From: Methylopila sp. M107
GTDB lineage: Bacteria > Pseudomonadota > Alphaproteobacteria > Rhizobiales > Methylopilaceae
NCBI RefSeq assembly: GCF_000384475.1
Contig: NZ_ARWB01000001.1
Coordinates: 225,297 to 289,296 of the forward strand
Direction: 5' to 3'
DNA: 64,000 bases
Shown: positions 40,517 to 50,538 of the stretch, piece by piece
Position numbering within the stretch: position 1 is the stretch's first letter
Layout: each line of letters starts with the position of its first letter
Made by a program: the position numbers and the translations under genes
Notes under the pieces: generated by a model
Database searches by the model: none
What the model saw: only the letters and a program-made list of their open reading frames with translations
Told to the model about the DNA's origin: nothing

Positions 40517-41323
40517 CTATCCGAGCGGCGACTGAGGCGGATCGCCTGCGGCGAGAACGTGTATGCGCGTCCCGCTCGCATCGGCGCCGAGGCCGTCCCG
40601 AAGCACCTGCCGATCGTCGTAATGCCCGCCGTTCTGGCGCCGGAACGCAATCGGCTCGTCGGTGAACAGGCCGCGCAAGCGTGAGCGATAGGCGTCCGCG
40701 GCCTCGATCCACTGTGGCTCGGTCAGCCGGTCCGACTGGTAGACGACATGCGGCGGAAGCACCGCCATGCCGGGATAGAACAGCGTCCCGTGCTGGAGCG
40801 GCCAGAGCACGTCGTCGAGCGCGCCGTTGACGCCGCGGTCGGAATAATGCGGCGCGCGGCCGCCTACGGTGATCGAGAGCAGCGCACGCCGGCCGAGCAG
40901 CGAACCTTCGCCGTAGCGGTCGCCCCAGCGCTCGCCCTCGTGCCGGCCGACGCCATAGGCGAAGCCGTAAGCGTAGACCCGCTCGATCCAGCCTTTCAGG
41001 ATCGCGGGCGCCGAAAACCACCAGAGCGGAAACTGGAAGATGACCGCGTCAGCCCAGATCAGCTTCTCCTGTTCGGCGACGACGTCCGCGCCCTGCGTGC
41101 CGTCCAGGAAGGCGCGCCTGGATTCGCCCGCATAGCGCAGGCGCTCGGGGTCCGCGCGATCGGGGAAGTCGCCAGCGTCGGCCACGGCCTTCCAGCGCAT
41201 GGCGTAGAGGTCGGACACCCGAACGTCGTGGCCGGCGCCGGCGAGAGTCTCGAGCGCGACGACCTTCAGAGAGCCGTTGAGCGATTGCGGCTCCGGGTGG
41301 GCGTAAATGATCAGGACGTTCAT
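40517..41323 (-). CDS. NAD(P)H:quinone oxidoreductase-like flavodoxin-fold protein
   Basis: A 268-residue protein of the NQO1/MdaB-like flavodoxin fold. IIYAHPEPQSLNGSL is the FMN/FAD phosphate loop, FQFPLWWFSAPAILKGWIERVY the conserved core, and LLSITVGGRAPHYS a further conserved strand. Members reduce quinones or modulate potassium efflux. The gene is divergent from a LysR gene across 119 bp, which suggests it is that regulator's target. Confidence 0.88.
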   Translation of the reverse strand: MNVLIIYAHPEPQSLNGSLKVVALETLAGAGHDVRVSDLYAMRWKAVADAGDFPDRADPERLRYAGESRRAFLDGTQGADVVAEQEKLIWADAVIFQFPLWWFSAPAILKGWIERVYAYGFAYGVGRHEGERWGDRYGEGSLLGRRALLSITVGGRAPHYSDRGVNGALDDVLWPLQHGTLFYPGMAVLPPHVVYQSDRLTEPQWIEAADAYRSRLRGLFTDEPIAFRRQNGGHYDDRQVLRDGLGADASGTRIHVLAAGDPPQSPLG

Positions 41324-41432
41324 GGGTTCTCTCCCGCGTCTCGAAAGGGCGGCCGGAAGCCGGCCCGGACGGTTCGGCATGGACGCTAGGCGACCGCCTG
41401 CGATCGTTGAAATCGCATGTTTTCTCTGCTGC

Positions 41433-41449
41433 TATCCATCTGATGGATA
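41433..41449. promoter_or_regulatory. Palindrome over the LysR start codon
   Basis: A perfect 17-bp palindrome TATCCATCTGATGGATA has its right arm covering the ATG at 41443. It lies at the edge of the divergent promoter region shared with the quinone-reductase-like gene. The site is a candidate autoregulatory LysR operator, though its overlap with coding sequence makes chance harder to exclude. Confidence 0.45.
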
Positions 41450-42339
41450 TCAACCGCCTCGACCTGAACCTCCTCGTCGCGCTGGAGGCGCTGCTCGCCG
41501 AGCGCAATGTGACGCGCGCCGCGAAGCGTCTGCGCCTCAGCCAGCCGGCGCTGTCGGCGCAGCTCAACCGGTTGCGCGACCTGTTCGGCGATCCGCTCAT
41601 GATCCCGGCCCAGCGCGGCGTCGTCCCGACCGCGAGGGCGCTCGAACTTGAGGCGCCGCTGCGCGCGGCCCTCGACGAGGTCAGGGACGTTCTGTCGGTG
41701 GGCGCCGGCTTCGATCCAGCCGTCGCCGACATGACCGTCTCGCTCATGGGCGCCGACGCGGTCCAATATGCGCTGCTGATGCCGCTCGCCTTCCACCTCG
41801 CGATCGAGGCCCCGGGCGTCAGGATCGCGTGGCGGACGATCGACTTCGAGGCCCTGCCGAGGCTCGCCGAACGCGGCGATGTCGACGTCGCCTTCATGAC
41901 GCCGGACCTCGCGCCCAAGCACATGCATGCACGGACGCTGTTCGACGAGCATTACGTCGCGATCGCGCGGCGCGGACATCCGCGCGTCGCCGGCGCGCTG
42001 GACCTCGACGTATTCTGCGCGCTCGACCATGTCGTGGTCTCGCCCGCCGGCGGCGGGTTTTCGGGCGCGACCGACGTCGCGCTCGCGGCTCACGGACGGC
42101 GGCGACGCGTCGCGCTTTCGGTCCCGAATTTCCTGATGGCGCCGGAGGTGGTGGCGCGCTCGGACATGATCGCGCTCGCGCCGAGCCGGATCGTCGCGGA
42201 CAAGACCGACCGGCTGCAGCTCTTCGCGCCGCCGATCCCGGTGCCAGGCTTCTCGATCGCGATGGTCTGGCACCAGCGCGCCCATGCGCACGCCGCGCAA
42301 CGCTGGCTACGGGAGCGCATCGTCCGACAGGCGGGCTGA
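41443..42339 (+). CDS. LysR-family transcriptional regulator
   Basis: A 298-residue LysR-type regulator. The helix-turn-helix is RNVTRAAKRLRLSQPALSAQLNRLRDLFG, and the C-terminal effector domain resembles the NodD/PcpR-like branch (DLAPKHMHARTLFDEHYV). The start at 41443 (MDINRLDLNLLVALEALL) is the standard opening. It is divergent from the flavoprotein gene, so that gene is its likely target, perhaps induced by a quinone or phenolic. Confidence 0.92.
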   Translation: MDINRLDLNLLVALEALLAERNVTRAAKRLRLSQPALSAQLNRLRDLFGDPLMIPAQRGVVPTARALELEAPLRAALDEVRDVLSVGAGFDPAVADMTVSLMGADAVQYALLMPLAFHLAIEAPGVRIAWRTIDFEALPRLAERGDVDVAFMTPDLAPKHMHARTLFDEHYVAIARRGHPRVAGALDLDVFCALDHVVVSPAGGGFSGATDVALAAHGRRRRVALSVPNFLMAPEVVARSDMIALAPSRIVADKTDRLQLFAPPIPVPGFSIAMVWHQRAHAHAAQRWLRERIVRQAG

Positions 42340-42385
42340 CGCGGAAATCGCGCCCCGGGTCAGCCCGAACCCGTCCCGGAGCGCT

Positions 42386-44629
42386 TTACGGATTGAACTC
42401 CAGCACCGCCGATTTCACGGCTTCCGCGTCGGGGCCCACCATGATGTCGATCGGCCCCGGCGTCATGATGCGCTGGCCGTCGACGTCCCAATAGGCGAAG
42501 TCGTCGGCCTTCACCTCGAGCTCCACCGTCTGCGTGGTGAAGGGCTCGATCTTGACGCGCTTGAAGCCGCGCAGCTGCTTCATCGACTGCGAGACGCGCG
42601 CGACCTTCACGCCGACATAGAGCTGCGCCATGGCGGTCGCGGCCCGCATCGTGTCGTTCGCGATGTCGACGCTGACCTTCATCGTCTCGCCCGCACGCAT
42701 GGTTGGGCGTTCGAGACGCGGCGCGCCGAAGGTGAAGCGGGTGTATGTCTTGCCGTAGCCGAACGCGTAGAGCGGGCGGATGGTGTCGTTGCCGTAGCCC
42801 ATCCGGAACCCTTCGCGCGGCTCGAGATAGGGCCGGCCGGTCGGGCGGAAGTCGTACGAGATCGGCACCTGGCCGATCGAGCGCGGATAGGTCATCGGCA
42901 GCCGGCCCGTCGGCTCGACGTCGCCGAACAGCACGCGCGCGATCGCGGTTCCGGTCATGTTGCCGAGCTGCCACGCGTTGACGAGCGCGGGAGCGATGCG
43001 GTCGAGCTCGGTCAGGATCAGCGGACGGCCCGCCATCACGATGACGACGGTCGGCTTGCCGAGCGCAAGCACCGCGCGGGCGAGCTCCATCTGGCGGCCG
43101 GGGAGGTCGAGCGTCGAGCGCGCCTGCGCCTCGCCGGTGTCGCCGAACGCTTCGCCGAGCGCGAGGATGACGACCTCCGCGTCGCGCGCGGACTGCACGG
43201 CGGCGGCGATCTCCTCGTCGCGGCTGTCGTTCACCCGCCCGCCGGTCGTCGCGACCACGCGCGCGTTCGGAAGCCTCTTCTGAAGACCCTCCTTCAGCGT
43301 CACGACTTCCTTCAGCGAAACCTTGCCGCTCCATGCGCCGACGACGTCCTCCCTGTTGTCCGCGAGCGGCCCGATGACGGCGACGCTTCTGACGTCGGGC
43401 GAGAGCGGCAGCAGCTTGCCGCCCTCCTGCAGATCCTGCCCCTCGTTCTTGAGCAGCACGATCGATTTTTCCGCGAGATCGAGCGCCGCGTCGAGCGCCT
43501 CCTGGGTCGGCGGGGCGATCTGGGTGCGGTCGGGCGAGAGGCCGTGATAGGGCGCCTCGAACAGGCCGAGCTCCTCCTTCAGGCGCAGGATGCGGCGAAC
43601 GGCGTCGTCGACGTCCTTCTCCTGGATCTTGCCCTCGCGCACGAGTTTCGGGATCGCGCGGAAGAAGTCGCCCGACTGCATGTCGAGGCCGGCGCCGGCA
43701 AGGAACGCCAGCCGGGCCGTTTCAATCCGGTCGCCGTCGCGGGCGAGGCCGTGCTCGACCAGCGCCTTCACGCCGTCGAAGTCGCTCATGACGACGCCGT
43801 CGAACTTCCACTCCTTGCGCAGGACGTCGGTCAGCAACCACTTGTTCGCGATCGTCGGCAGGCCGTCAGGCGCATTGAGGCCCGCCATGAAGCAGCGGGC
43901 GCCGGCGTCCTGGGCGGCCTTGAACGGCGGCAGGTAGTCCTGCCGCATGGCGCGCTGCGAGACGTCTGCGGCGGAATATTCACGCCCGCCGATCACGGCG
44001 CCGTTCGCGCCGATATGCTTGACGCAGGCGACCATCGACGACTTGTCGGAAAGCTTTTCGCCCTGAAACCCCTTGATCCGGGCCTCCGCGATGCGGGAGG
44101 CGAGCCAGACGCTCTCGCCCGCGCCCTCGACCACGCGGCCCCAACGCGCGTCGTGGGAGATGTCGAACATCGGCGCGAGCGTCATGTTGAGCCCGTCCGC
44201 CGTCGCCTCCTCGGAGGCGATGCGTTCTGATTTGCGGATCGCCTCGAAATCCCAGCTCGCGGCCTGGCCGAGCGCGATCGGGAACATGGTGCGGTAGCCG
44301 TGCACGATGTCGTGCGCGAGCAGGATCGGGATCTTGAGCCGGCTCTCCTCGACCGCAAGCCGCTGCAGCTCGCGCGCCTGTACCGGGTTGTGGACGTTGT
44401 AGGTGACGCCGACCGCGCCCGCCTTGATCTGGCTCTGGATGTCCCGGTACTGCGCCTCCTGCGGCGGAGACGTCGTGTTCATCGTCAGCTGCCCGGCCTT
44501 CTCCTCCAGCGTCATCTGGGAGATCAGGCCCTCGATGCGGGGCGAGCCCTTAGGCTCGGCCGAGACATCCTGGACCGAGGCCAGCAGGGCAAGCGCAAGC
44601 GCGAGCGACGCAACACGACGCGGGATCAA
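42386..44629 (-). CDS. bglX: Glycoside hydrolase family 3 beta-glucosidase, periplasmic
   Basis: A 747-residue GH3 enzyme of the BglX type. A signal peptide (1-25, SVQDVSA) is followed by the N-terminal TIM barrel, the alpha/beta sandwich and a C-terminal fibronectin-like domain. The nucleophile Asp lies in GVVMSDFDGVKAL (SDF rather than the usual SDW). The substrate-binding KHIGANG stretch and GLNMTLAPMFD are also present. It would release glucose from beta-linked oligosaccharides in the periplasm. It stands alone, without a transporter next to it. Confidence 0.92.
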   Translation of the reverse strand: MIPRRVASLALALALLASVQDVSAEPKGSPRIEGLISQMTLEEKAGQLTMNTTSPPQEAQYRDIQSQIKAGAVGVTYNVHNPVQARELQRLAVEESRLKIPILLAHDIVHGYRTMFPIALGQAASWDFEAIRKSERIASEEATADGLNMTLAPMFDISHDARWGRVVEGAGESVWLASRIAEARIKGFQGEKLSDKSSMVACVKHIGANGAVIGGREYSAADVSQRAMRQDYLPPFKAAQDAGARCFMAGLNAPDGLPTIANKWLLTDVLRKEWKFDGVVMSDFDGVKALVEHGLARDGDRIETARLAFLAGAGLDMQSGDFFRAIPKLVREGKIQEKDVDDAVRRILRLKEELGLFEAPYHGLSPDRTQIAPPTQEALDAALDLAEKSIVLLKNEGQDLQEGGKLLPLSPDVRSVAVIGPLADNREDVVGAWSGKVSLKEVVTLKEGLQKRLPNARVVATTGGRVNDSRDEEIAAAVQSARDAEVVILALGEAFGDTGEAQARSTLDLPGRQMELARAVLALGKPTVVIVMAGRPLILTELDRIAPALVNAWQLGNMTGTAIARVLFGDVEPTGRLPMTYPRSIGQVPISYDFRPTGRPYLEPREGFRMGYGNDTIRPLYAFGYGKTYTRFTFGAPRLERPTMRAGETMKVSVDIANDTMRAATAMAQLYVGVKVARVSQSMKQLRGFKRVKIEPFTTQTVELEVKADDFAYWDVDGQRIMTPGPIDIMVGPDAEAVKSAVLEFNP

Positions 44630-44763
44630 GCAGGCCTCCGGACGAAACGAAATCAGCGATGGAGTACGAAGTCGGAGGGTCTAGCTACCACAGCTTTGTA
44701 CGGCGCACAGCATTGCGCCTTGACCGGCCCGCGACAGCGTGGTCGCGAGGATTGAACCTACGC

Positions 44764-44855
44764 CGTCATGCCCGCCTTCGCGGGTATCCACGACTTGATC
44801 GTAGCGCTCCATGATCCCAGTAAGTCGTGGACGCCCGGCTCAGTCCGGCATGACG
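44764..44855. repeat. 92-bp palindromic repeat, family B (copy 1)
   Basis: An inverted repeat with ends CGTCATGCC / GGCATGACG and inner arms GGGTATCCACGACTT / AAGTCGTGGACGCCC. The left arm contains the exact target sequence later used by the IS110-family element at 60.6 kb. The right arm has changes (GGACGCCC) in that target. It lies between bglX and the dehydrogenase gene. Confidence 0.9.
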
Positions 44856-44892
44856 AGAGATTGAGACGATCTTGCTCTCAAAGGAGCACGAC

Positions 44893-45807
44893 ATGGTGAA
44901 CCGCATCGCTTTTCTCGGAACCGGCCTGATGGGCGCTCCGATGGCCCGGCGCCTGCTCGGCGCAGGCTTCGAGGTCGCGGTCTGGAACCGCAGCCCCGAG
45001 AAGGCGGAAGCGCTGCGCGCCGACGGCGCGAGGCCTGCGGCGACGGCCGCGGAGGCGGTCGCCGGCGCGCGGTTCGTGATCATGATCCTGACCAACGGCC
45101 CGGCCGTCACCGACGTGCTGTTCGGCCCCGAAGGCGCGGCGGCGTCGATCGACAGCCAAGCGATCGTGATCGACATGAGCTCGATCCCGCCCGACCTCGC
45201 GCGCGACCACGCCATGCGGCTGGAGCGCCTCGACGTCCGCCACCTGGATGCGCCGGTCTCGGGCGGCACCAAGGGCGCCGCGGCGGGCGAGCTCGCCATC
45301 ATGGTTGGAGGCCCCGAGGCGGATTTCACGGAGGCCGTTCCGGTCTTCAAGGCGATGGGACGGCCGACGCGGGTCGGGCCGGCGGGCTCTGGCCAGCTCG
45401 CCAAGCTCGCGAACCAGGTGATCGTCGGCGTCACCATCGGCGCCGTGGCCGAGGCGCTGCTGCTGGCCGCCGCCGGCGGCGCGGATCCGGCCGCGGTGCG
45501 CGACGCGATCCGGGGCGGTTTCGCGGAGAGCCGCATCCTGGAGGAGCACGGCCGCCGCATGATCGAGCGCGATTTTATACCCGGCGGGCGCGTGCGCACC
45601 CACATCAAGGACCTCGACACGGCGCTAGCTGCTGCTGTGGAGGCGGGCGTGACGCTGCCGCTGACCCAGAACGCGCGCGACCGCTTCGCCTTCGTGCGCG
45701 ACGCCATGGGGGGAGGCGGCTACGACCACACGGCGCTGCTGCTCCAGCTCGAGGAGGTCGCGGGCGGGGCGCGGATCGGGACGGGGCCGGATAGGCTGCC
45801 GGAGTGA
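44893..45807 (+). CDS. NAD(P)-dependent beta-hydroxyacid dehydrogenase (3-hydroxyisobutyrate dehydrogenase family)
   Basis: A 304-residue enzyme. The nucleotide loop is IAFLGTGLMGAPMARRL (N-terminal), the substrate-binding stretch is DAPVSGGTKGAAAGEL, and the catalytic Lys region is GQLAKLANQVIVG. Relatives oxidise 3-hydroxyisobutyrate, tartronate semialdehyde or related acids, or act as imine reductases. The substrate is not fixed. AAGGAG sits 6 bases before the ATG at 44893. Confidence 0.9.
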   Translation: MVNRIAFLGTGLMGAPMARRLLGAGFEVAVWNRSPEKAEALRADGARPAATAAEAVAGARFVIMILTNGPAVTDVLFGPEGAAASIDSQAIVIDMSSIPPDLARDHAMRLERLDVRHLDAPVSGGTKGAAAGELAIMVGGPEADFTEAVPVFKAMGRPTRVGPAGSGQLAKLANQVIVGVTIGAVAEALLLAAAGGADPAAVRDAIRGGFAESRILEEHGRRMIERDFIPGGRVRTHIKDLDTALAAAVEAGVTLPLTQNARDRFAFVRDAMGGGGYDHTALLLQLEEVAGGARIGTGPDRLPE

Positions 45808-46021
45808 CGCGGCGAACGGCTTGATTTTTTCGCGCTCCGGCTGTATCCGACGCGCCTTCGCAAATCCTGGAAGGGGAGGCGTGCTTGCTAAGCTGTTGTC
45901 GTCATCCCCTGTCCGTCAGCGACATCTGAAGCGTCGGCGCGGAAACCGCGCCCGCACCTCACGATCGCTCGCTCGGCTTTGATCGCGCCGGCTGACCGCC
46001 GCGTCCCAGGACCTGCCCAAG

Positions 46022-47188
46022 ATGCCCATGTTCGATCTGGCGACCGCGCTTGCGCGGCGGCGGCCGCGTCCGGCCGTCGCGCCGCGCGTCGATCGCTTCG
46101 CGCCTGAAATCCGAGCGGCCGTCGCGCGCCTCGCCGCGCGCGACGCGCGGCTCAACGACCTCGCCGCGACCTTCCCGGCGCTGCTCCACCGGCTCGCCGT
46201 CGCGCCACGCGCGGCGGGGGCCGAACGGGCGTTCGCGACCGTGTGCGCGGGCGGCTCCCTGAAGGCCGCGGCGCTTGCGGCGGGTCTGCCGTTCTGGACC
46301 CGCAGGCTGCCGCCGGAAGCCTTCGGGCCGACCGCGCCGGATCTGCCGGGCGGGCCGATCTTCGCGCTTCGCGTCGCAAACGTTCTGCCGGCGACGCCTC
46401 GGGCGGCCGCGGCATGGCTTGCGGCGGTCGGCGAAGCCGCGCGCTGGGGCGATCCCGCCGCCGCGCTCTGGGCCGCGCGCGAATGCGCAGATCCGGCGGG
46501 GCTCACTCCGGAGGAGGCGCGCCTCGTCGCGCTCCACGCCTTCTTCGCGAACCGGCCCGAGACCCGGGGCGGGACGCTCGCGGGCGGGCGCTGGGCGCCG
46601 GCGATCGGACGGGAGGCCGCGATCGAGAAGGGACGCGACTGGCTCGGGCGCGTCCGCGCCTACCTGACGCTCGGGGACCAGCCGGTCGACCCCTGGCTCG
46701 AGGACGGCGCGGCCGACGGCTACGACTTCGTCGCCGTCGCGACCGTCGAGGCGCTCGCCGAAGAGGCGAAGGCGATGAGCAACTGCGTGGAGTCCTATGT
46801 CTGGGACATCGCGCAGGACTACGAGCGCCTGTTCTCGGTGCGCCGCGACGGCGTCCGGGTTGCGACGCTCGCGGTCGCCTTCCTCGACGAGGCGCCGTTC
46901 CCGCAGCTCTGCCAGCTGAAGGGACCGACGAACGTGGCGGCTCCGCCGGAGGTCTGGTACGCGGCGAGACGCTGGGTCGCGGAGCAGACGACCGCGAGGC
47001 GCGAGTCGAAGGACGGCGTCGACGGCCCCGATCGGGACCGCTGGATCGAGATCTGGCGGCCCTGGTGGCTCGCGCGGCGCCGCCTCCCGCCGGAGCTGCC
47101 GCTGCGCGCATGCGGCGCGGCGCTCGGGGGCCTCCACGGGCATCGGCCGTATCGCAGGCGTCGCCGTAGACGGCGGGTGCGTGCGTGA
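46022..47188 (+). CDS. PcfJ-like protein of unknown function
   Basis: A 388-residue protein, Ala/Arg-rich in its first half. Its C-terminal half contains the PcfJ hallmark: EAKAMSNCVESYVWDIA (about 248-264), a beta-rich segment (LFSVRRDGVRVATLAVAF) and QLCQLKGPTNV. PcfJ proteins are best known from plasmids and phages. The core NCV..Y and Q..G..N residues are kept here. The tail ends in a run of arginines. No mobile genes lie next to it. The function is unknown. The third codon (46028) is also an ATG. Confidence 0.75.
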   Translation: MPMFDLATALARRRPRPAVAPRVDRFAPEIRAAVARLAARDARLNDLAATFPALLHRLAVAPRAAGAERAFATVCAGGSLKAAALAAGLPFWTRRLPPEAFGPTAPDLPGGPIFALRVANVLPATPRAAAAWLAAVGEAARWGDPAAALWAARECADPAGLTPEEARLVALHAFFANRPETRGGTLAGGRWAPAIGREAAIEKGRDWLGRVRAYLTLGDQPVDPWLEDGAADGYDFVAVATVEALAEEAKAMSNCVESYVWDIAQDYERLFSVRRDGVRVATLAVAFLDEAPFPQLCQLKGPTNVAAPPEVWYAARRWVAEQTTARRESKDGVDGPDRDRWIEIWRPWWLARRRLPPELPLRACGAALGGLHGHRPYRRRRRRRRVRA

Positions 47189-47265
47189 AATGAGCCCCGC
47201 GGCCGTCGAGGTCGCGGGGCCCTGTTCGCCCGGTCGTCTTGCGCGCATGCGCTGCTCGGCCTTAA

Positions 47266-48510
<1,245 letters not shown>

Positions 48511-48636
48511 GACGAACGCGGAGCCCACGGCCACGATTCCGTCGGGTTCCGCCTCGACTATCGTCGAATTCGACCGACGGCCGAACCAAGCGGCGGCTCG
48601 CGCCGTTGAGGACGTGACCTTTCAGGAGAAATCGCG

Positions 48637-49161
48637 ATGCCGCGTCCGATAACAGCCCTCGCGGGCGCATGCCTGCTCGCCGCGACGTCGACTGCCTTCG
48701 CGGCCGACGCCGCGCACCCGACCGTGACAATCGAGAAGGGACATTACGTCCCGGTCTCCGGATTCCAGATCGGGACGCTCCGCTGTGAGGTTCCGGGCTC
48801 CGTCAGCTACATCGTCGGCTCGGAGCGGGAGGCGTCCTGCGAGTACAAGCCCATGACCGGCCGCAACACGGTCGATCTCTACATGGGCCGCATCAAGAAG
48901 GTCGGCGTCGACATCGGCGCGACCGGTCCGAGCGTGATGGCCTGGGCGGTGTTCGCCAAGTCGAGCGACATCGGGCCGGGCGACCTCGCGGGCAAATATC
49001 GCGGGGCTGCGGCGAGCGTTTCGGCGGTCGTTGGCGGCGGCGCCAACGTGCTGGTCGGCGGCTCCGACATCACCGTTTCGCTGCAGCCGCTGAGCGTCGA
49101 GGGCCAAACCGGCCTGTCGGTCGCGGCCGGCTACGCGTCGCTGCGGCTCGACCCGATCTGA
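48637..49161 (+). CDS. DUF992 exported protein
   Basis: A 174-residue protein with a signal peptide (1-22, AFAAD) and one DUF992 domain (about 40-174: QIGTLRCEVPGSVSYIVGS, ASCEYKP, GRIKKVGVDIG). The family is restricted to Hyphomicrobiales and near relatives and has no known function. Two Cys (in LRCE and SCEY) may form a disulphide. Upstream of the msrP gene. Confidence 0.87.
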   Translation: MPRPITALAGACLLAATSTAFAADAAHPTVTIEKGHYVPVSGFQIGTLRCEVPGSVSYIVGSEREASCEYKPMTGRNTVDLYMGRIKKVGVDIGATGPSVMAWAVFAKSSDIGPGDLAGKYRGAAASVSAVVGGGANVLVGGSDITVSLQPLSVEGQTGLSVAAGYASLRLDPI

Positions 49162-49183
49162 CACGCTCTCGCCGTTGTGACGA

Positions 49184-49222
49184 ATACGGGCGGCCCGAGG
49201 CGTAACCTTTGGCCGCCCGTAT
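49184..49222. promoter_or_regulatory. 12-bp-stem hairpin between DUF992 and msrP genes
   Basis: A perfect 12-bp inverted repeat (ATACGGGCGGCC / GGCCGCCCGTAT) with a 15-base loop, starting 22 bp after the DUF992 stop. No T-run follows on either side. It may be a terminator that works without one, or an mRNA-stabilising fold. Confidence 0.5.
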
Positions 49223-49260
49223 GCGTAAGCGGCTGGAGATCGTCTCATGCCGGAGCCATC

Positions 49261-50265
49261 ATGCTGATCCGCCGCATCCCGTCCTGGGCGTTGCCCGAAA
49301 GCGCCGCAACGCCCGAGCATGTCGCCATGAACCGCCGCCGGTTCATGGCGGCGGGCGCAGGGCTTGCGGCCGGCGCGTTCGCCGCTCCCGGCGCGGCGCA
49401 GGCGGGACTGTTCGACATCTTCAAGTCCAAGACGCCGGCCGCGCCCCAGCCGCCGGACCCCTCGGTCGGGCTCTATCCTGCGAAGCGCAACGACGCCTAC
49501 CGGCTGGATCGCGACATGACGCCCGAGAGCGTCAATCTCGGCTACAACAACTTCTACGAATTCGGCACCGGCAAGGGCGACCCCGCCGAGAACGCGCAGG
49601 CGCTGAGAATCCGCCCGTGGACGCTGAAGATCGGCGGCATGGTCGAGACGCCGCGCGAAGTCGGGATCGACGATCTGCTGAAGGCGCTCCCTCTCGAGGA
49701 GCGGCTCTACCGCCACCGTTGCGTCGAGGCGTGGTCGATGGCGCTGCCCTGGACCGGCATGCCGATGAAGGACTTCGTCGCTTGGGCTAAGCCCCTCGGC
49801 TCGGCCAGATATGTGGTGATGAAGACCTTCCTCGACACCGAGGTCGCGCCCTATCAGGCGAGCCCGCTCTACGAGTGGCCATACACCGAAGGGCTCACGA
49901 TCGAGGAGGCGACCAACGAGCTCGCCTTCCTCGCGACCGGCGCCTATGGCAAGCCGCTCGCACGGCAGATGGGCGCGCCGATCCGGCTCGCCGCGCCGTG
50001 GAAATACGGCTTCAAGTCGGTGAAATCGATCGTCAGCATCGACTTCGTCGAGAAGCGGCCGCGGACATTGTGGGAGGCCGCCGGCCCGCGCGAATACGGG
50101 TTCTGGGCGAATGTGAACCCGGAAGTGTCGCACCCCCGCTGGAGCCAGGCGCAGGAGCGGATTCTCGGCACGAACGATCGCCGCCCGACGCTGCTCTACA
50201 ACGGCTACGCCGAGCAGGTCGCGGGGCTCTATAGCGGGCTGAAGGGCGAAAAGCTGTTTATGTAA
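49261..50265 (+). CDS. msrP: Protein-methionine-sulfoxide reductase catalytic subunit
   Basis: A 334-residue periplasmic molybdoenzyme of the MsrP (YedY) family, which repairs oxidised methionines in envelope proteins. The twin-arginine signal NRRRFMAAGAG is near residues 22-35. The molybdenum-ligand Cys is in YRHRCVEAWSM. The KYGFKSVKSI and GFWANVNPEV stretches are typical. GGAG lies 5 bases before the ATG. The membrane haem partner msrQ, usually next door, is not in the window. Confidence 0.93.
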   Translation: MLIRRIPSWALPESAATPEHVAMNRRRFMAAGAGLAAGAFAAPGAAQAGLFDIFKSKTPAAPQPPDPSVGLYPAKRNDAYRLDRDMTPESVNLGYNNFYEFGTGKGDPAENAQALRIRPWTLKIGGMVETPREVGIDDLLKALPLEERLYRHRCVEAWSMALPWTGMPMKDFVAWAKPLGSARYVVMKTFLDTEVAPYQASPLYEWPYTEGLTIEEATNELAFLATGAYGKPLARQMGAPIRLAAPWKYGFKSVKSIVSIDFVEKRPRTLWEAAGPREYGFWANVNPEVSHPRWSQAQERILGTNDRRPTLLYNGYAEQVAGLYSGLKGEKLFM

Positions 50266-50372
50266 AGGGTGGGCGGGCGAGAATAGCCTGCTGCCGTAGT
50301 TTCGGGCGAAGGCCGGGACCCAGACCGCGCTAACTTCCGAGAATTGAGCGCCAAGCGAGCATCACCCTCCGC

Positions 50373-50464
50373 CGTCATGCCCGCCTTCGCGGGTATCCAC
50401 GACTTGGGCGAAGAGTTCGACGATCTCAGAAATTCGTGGATACCCGGCTCCGCCGGGCATGACG
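50373..50464. repeat. 92-bp palindromic repeat, family B (copy 2)
   Basis: The same family as at 44764, with ends CGTCATGCCCGCC / GCCGGGCATGACG. The left arm has GGGTATCCACGACTT and the right arm TTCGTGGATACCC, so the IS110-type target core is present in both arms. It lies in the 273-bp gap after msrP, which holds no gene. Confidence 0.9.
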
Positions 50465-50538
50465 ACTGAGGCGTCGAGGTTTCAGATTCCAACGTTGGGT
50501 CGATGGGCGAAGACCGGCATGGCGGTCGCAACTTCGCC

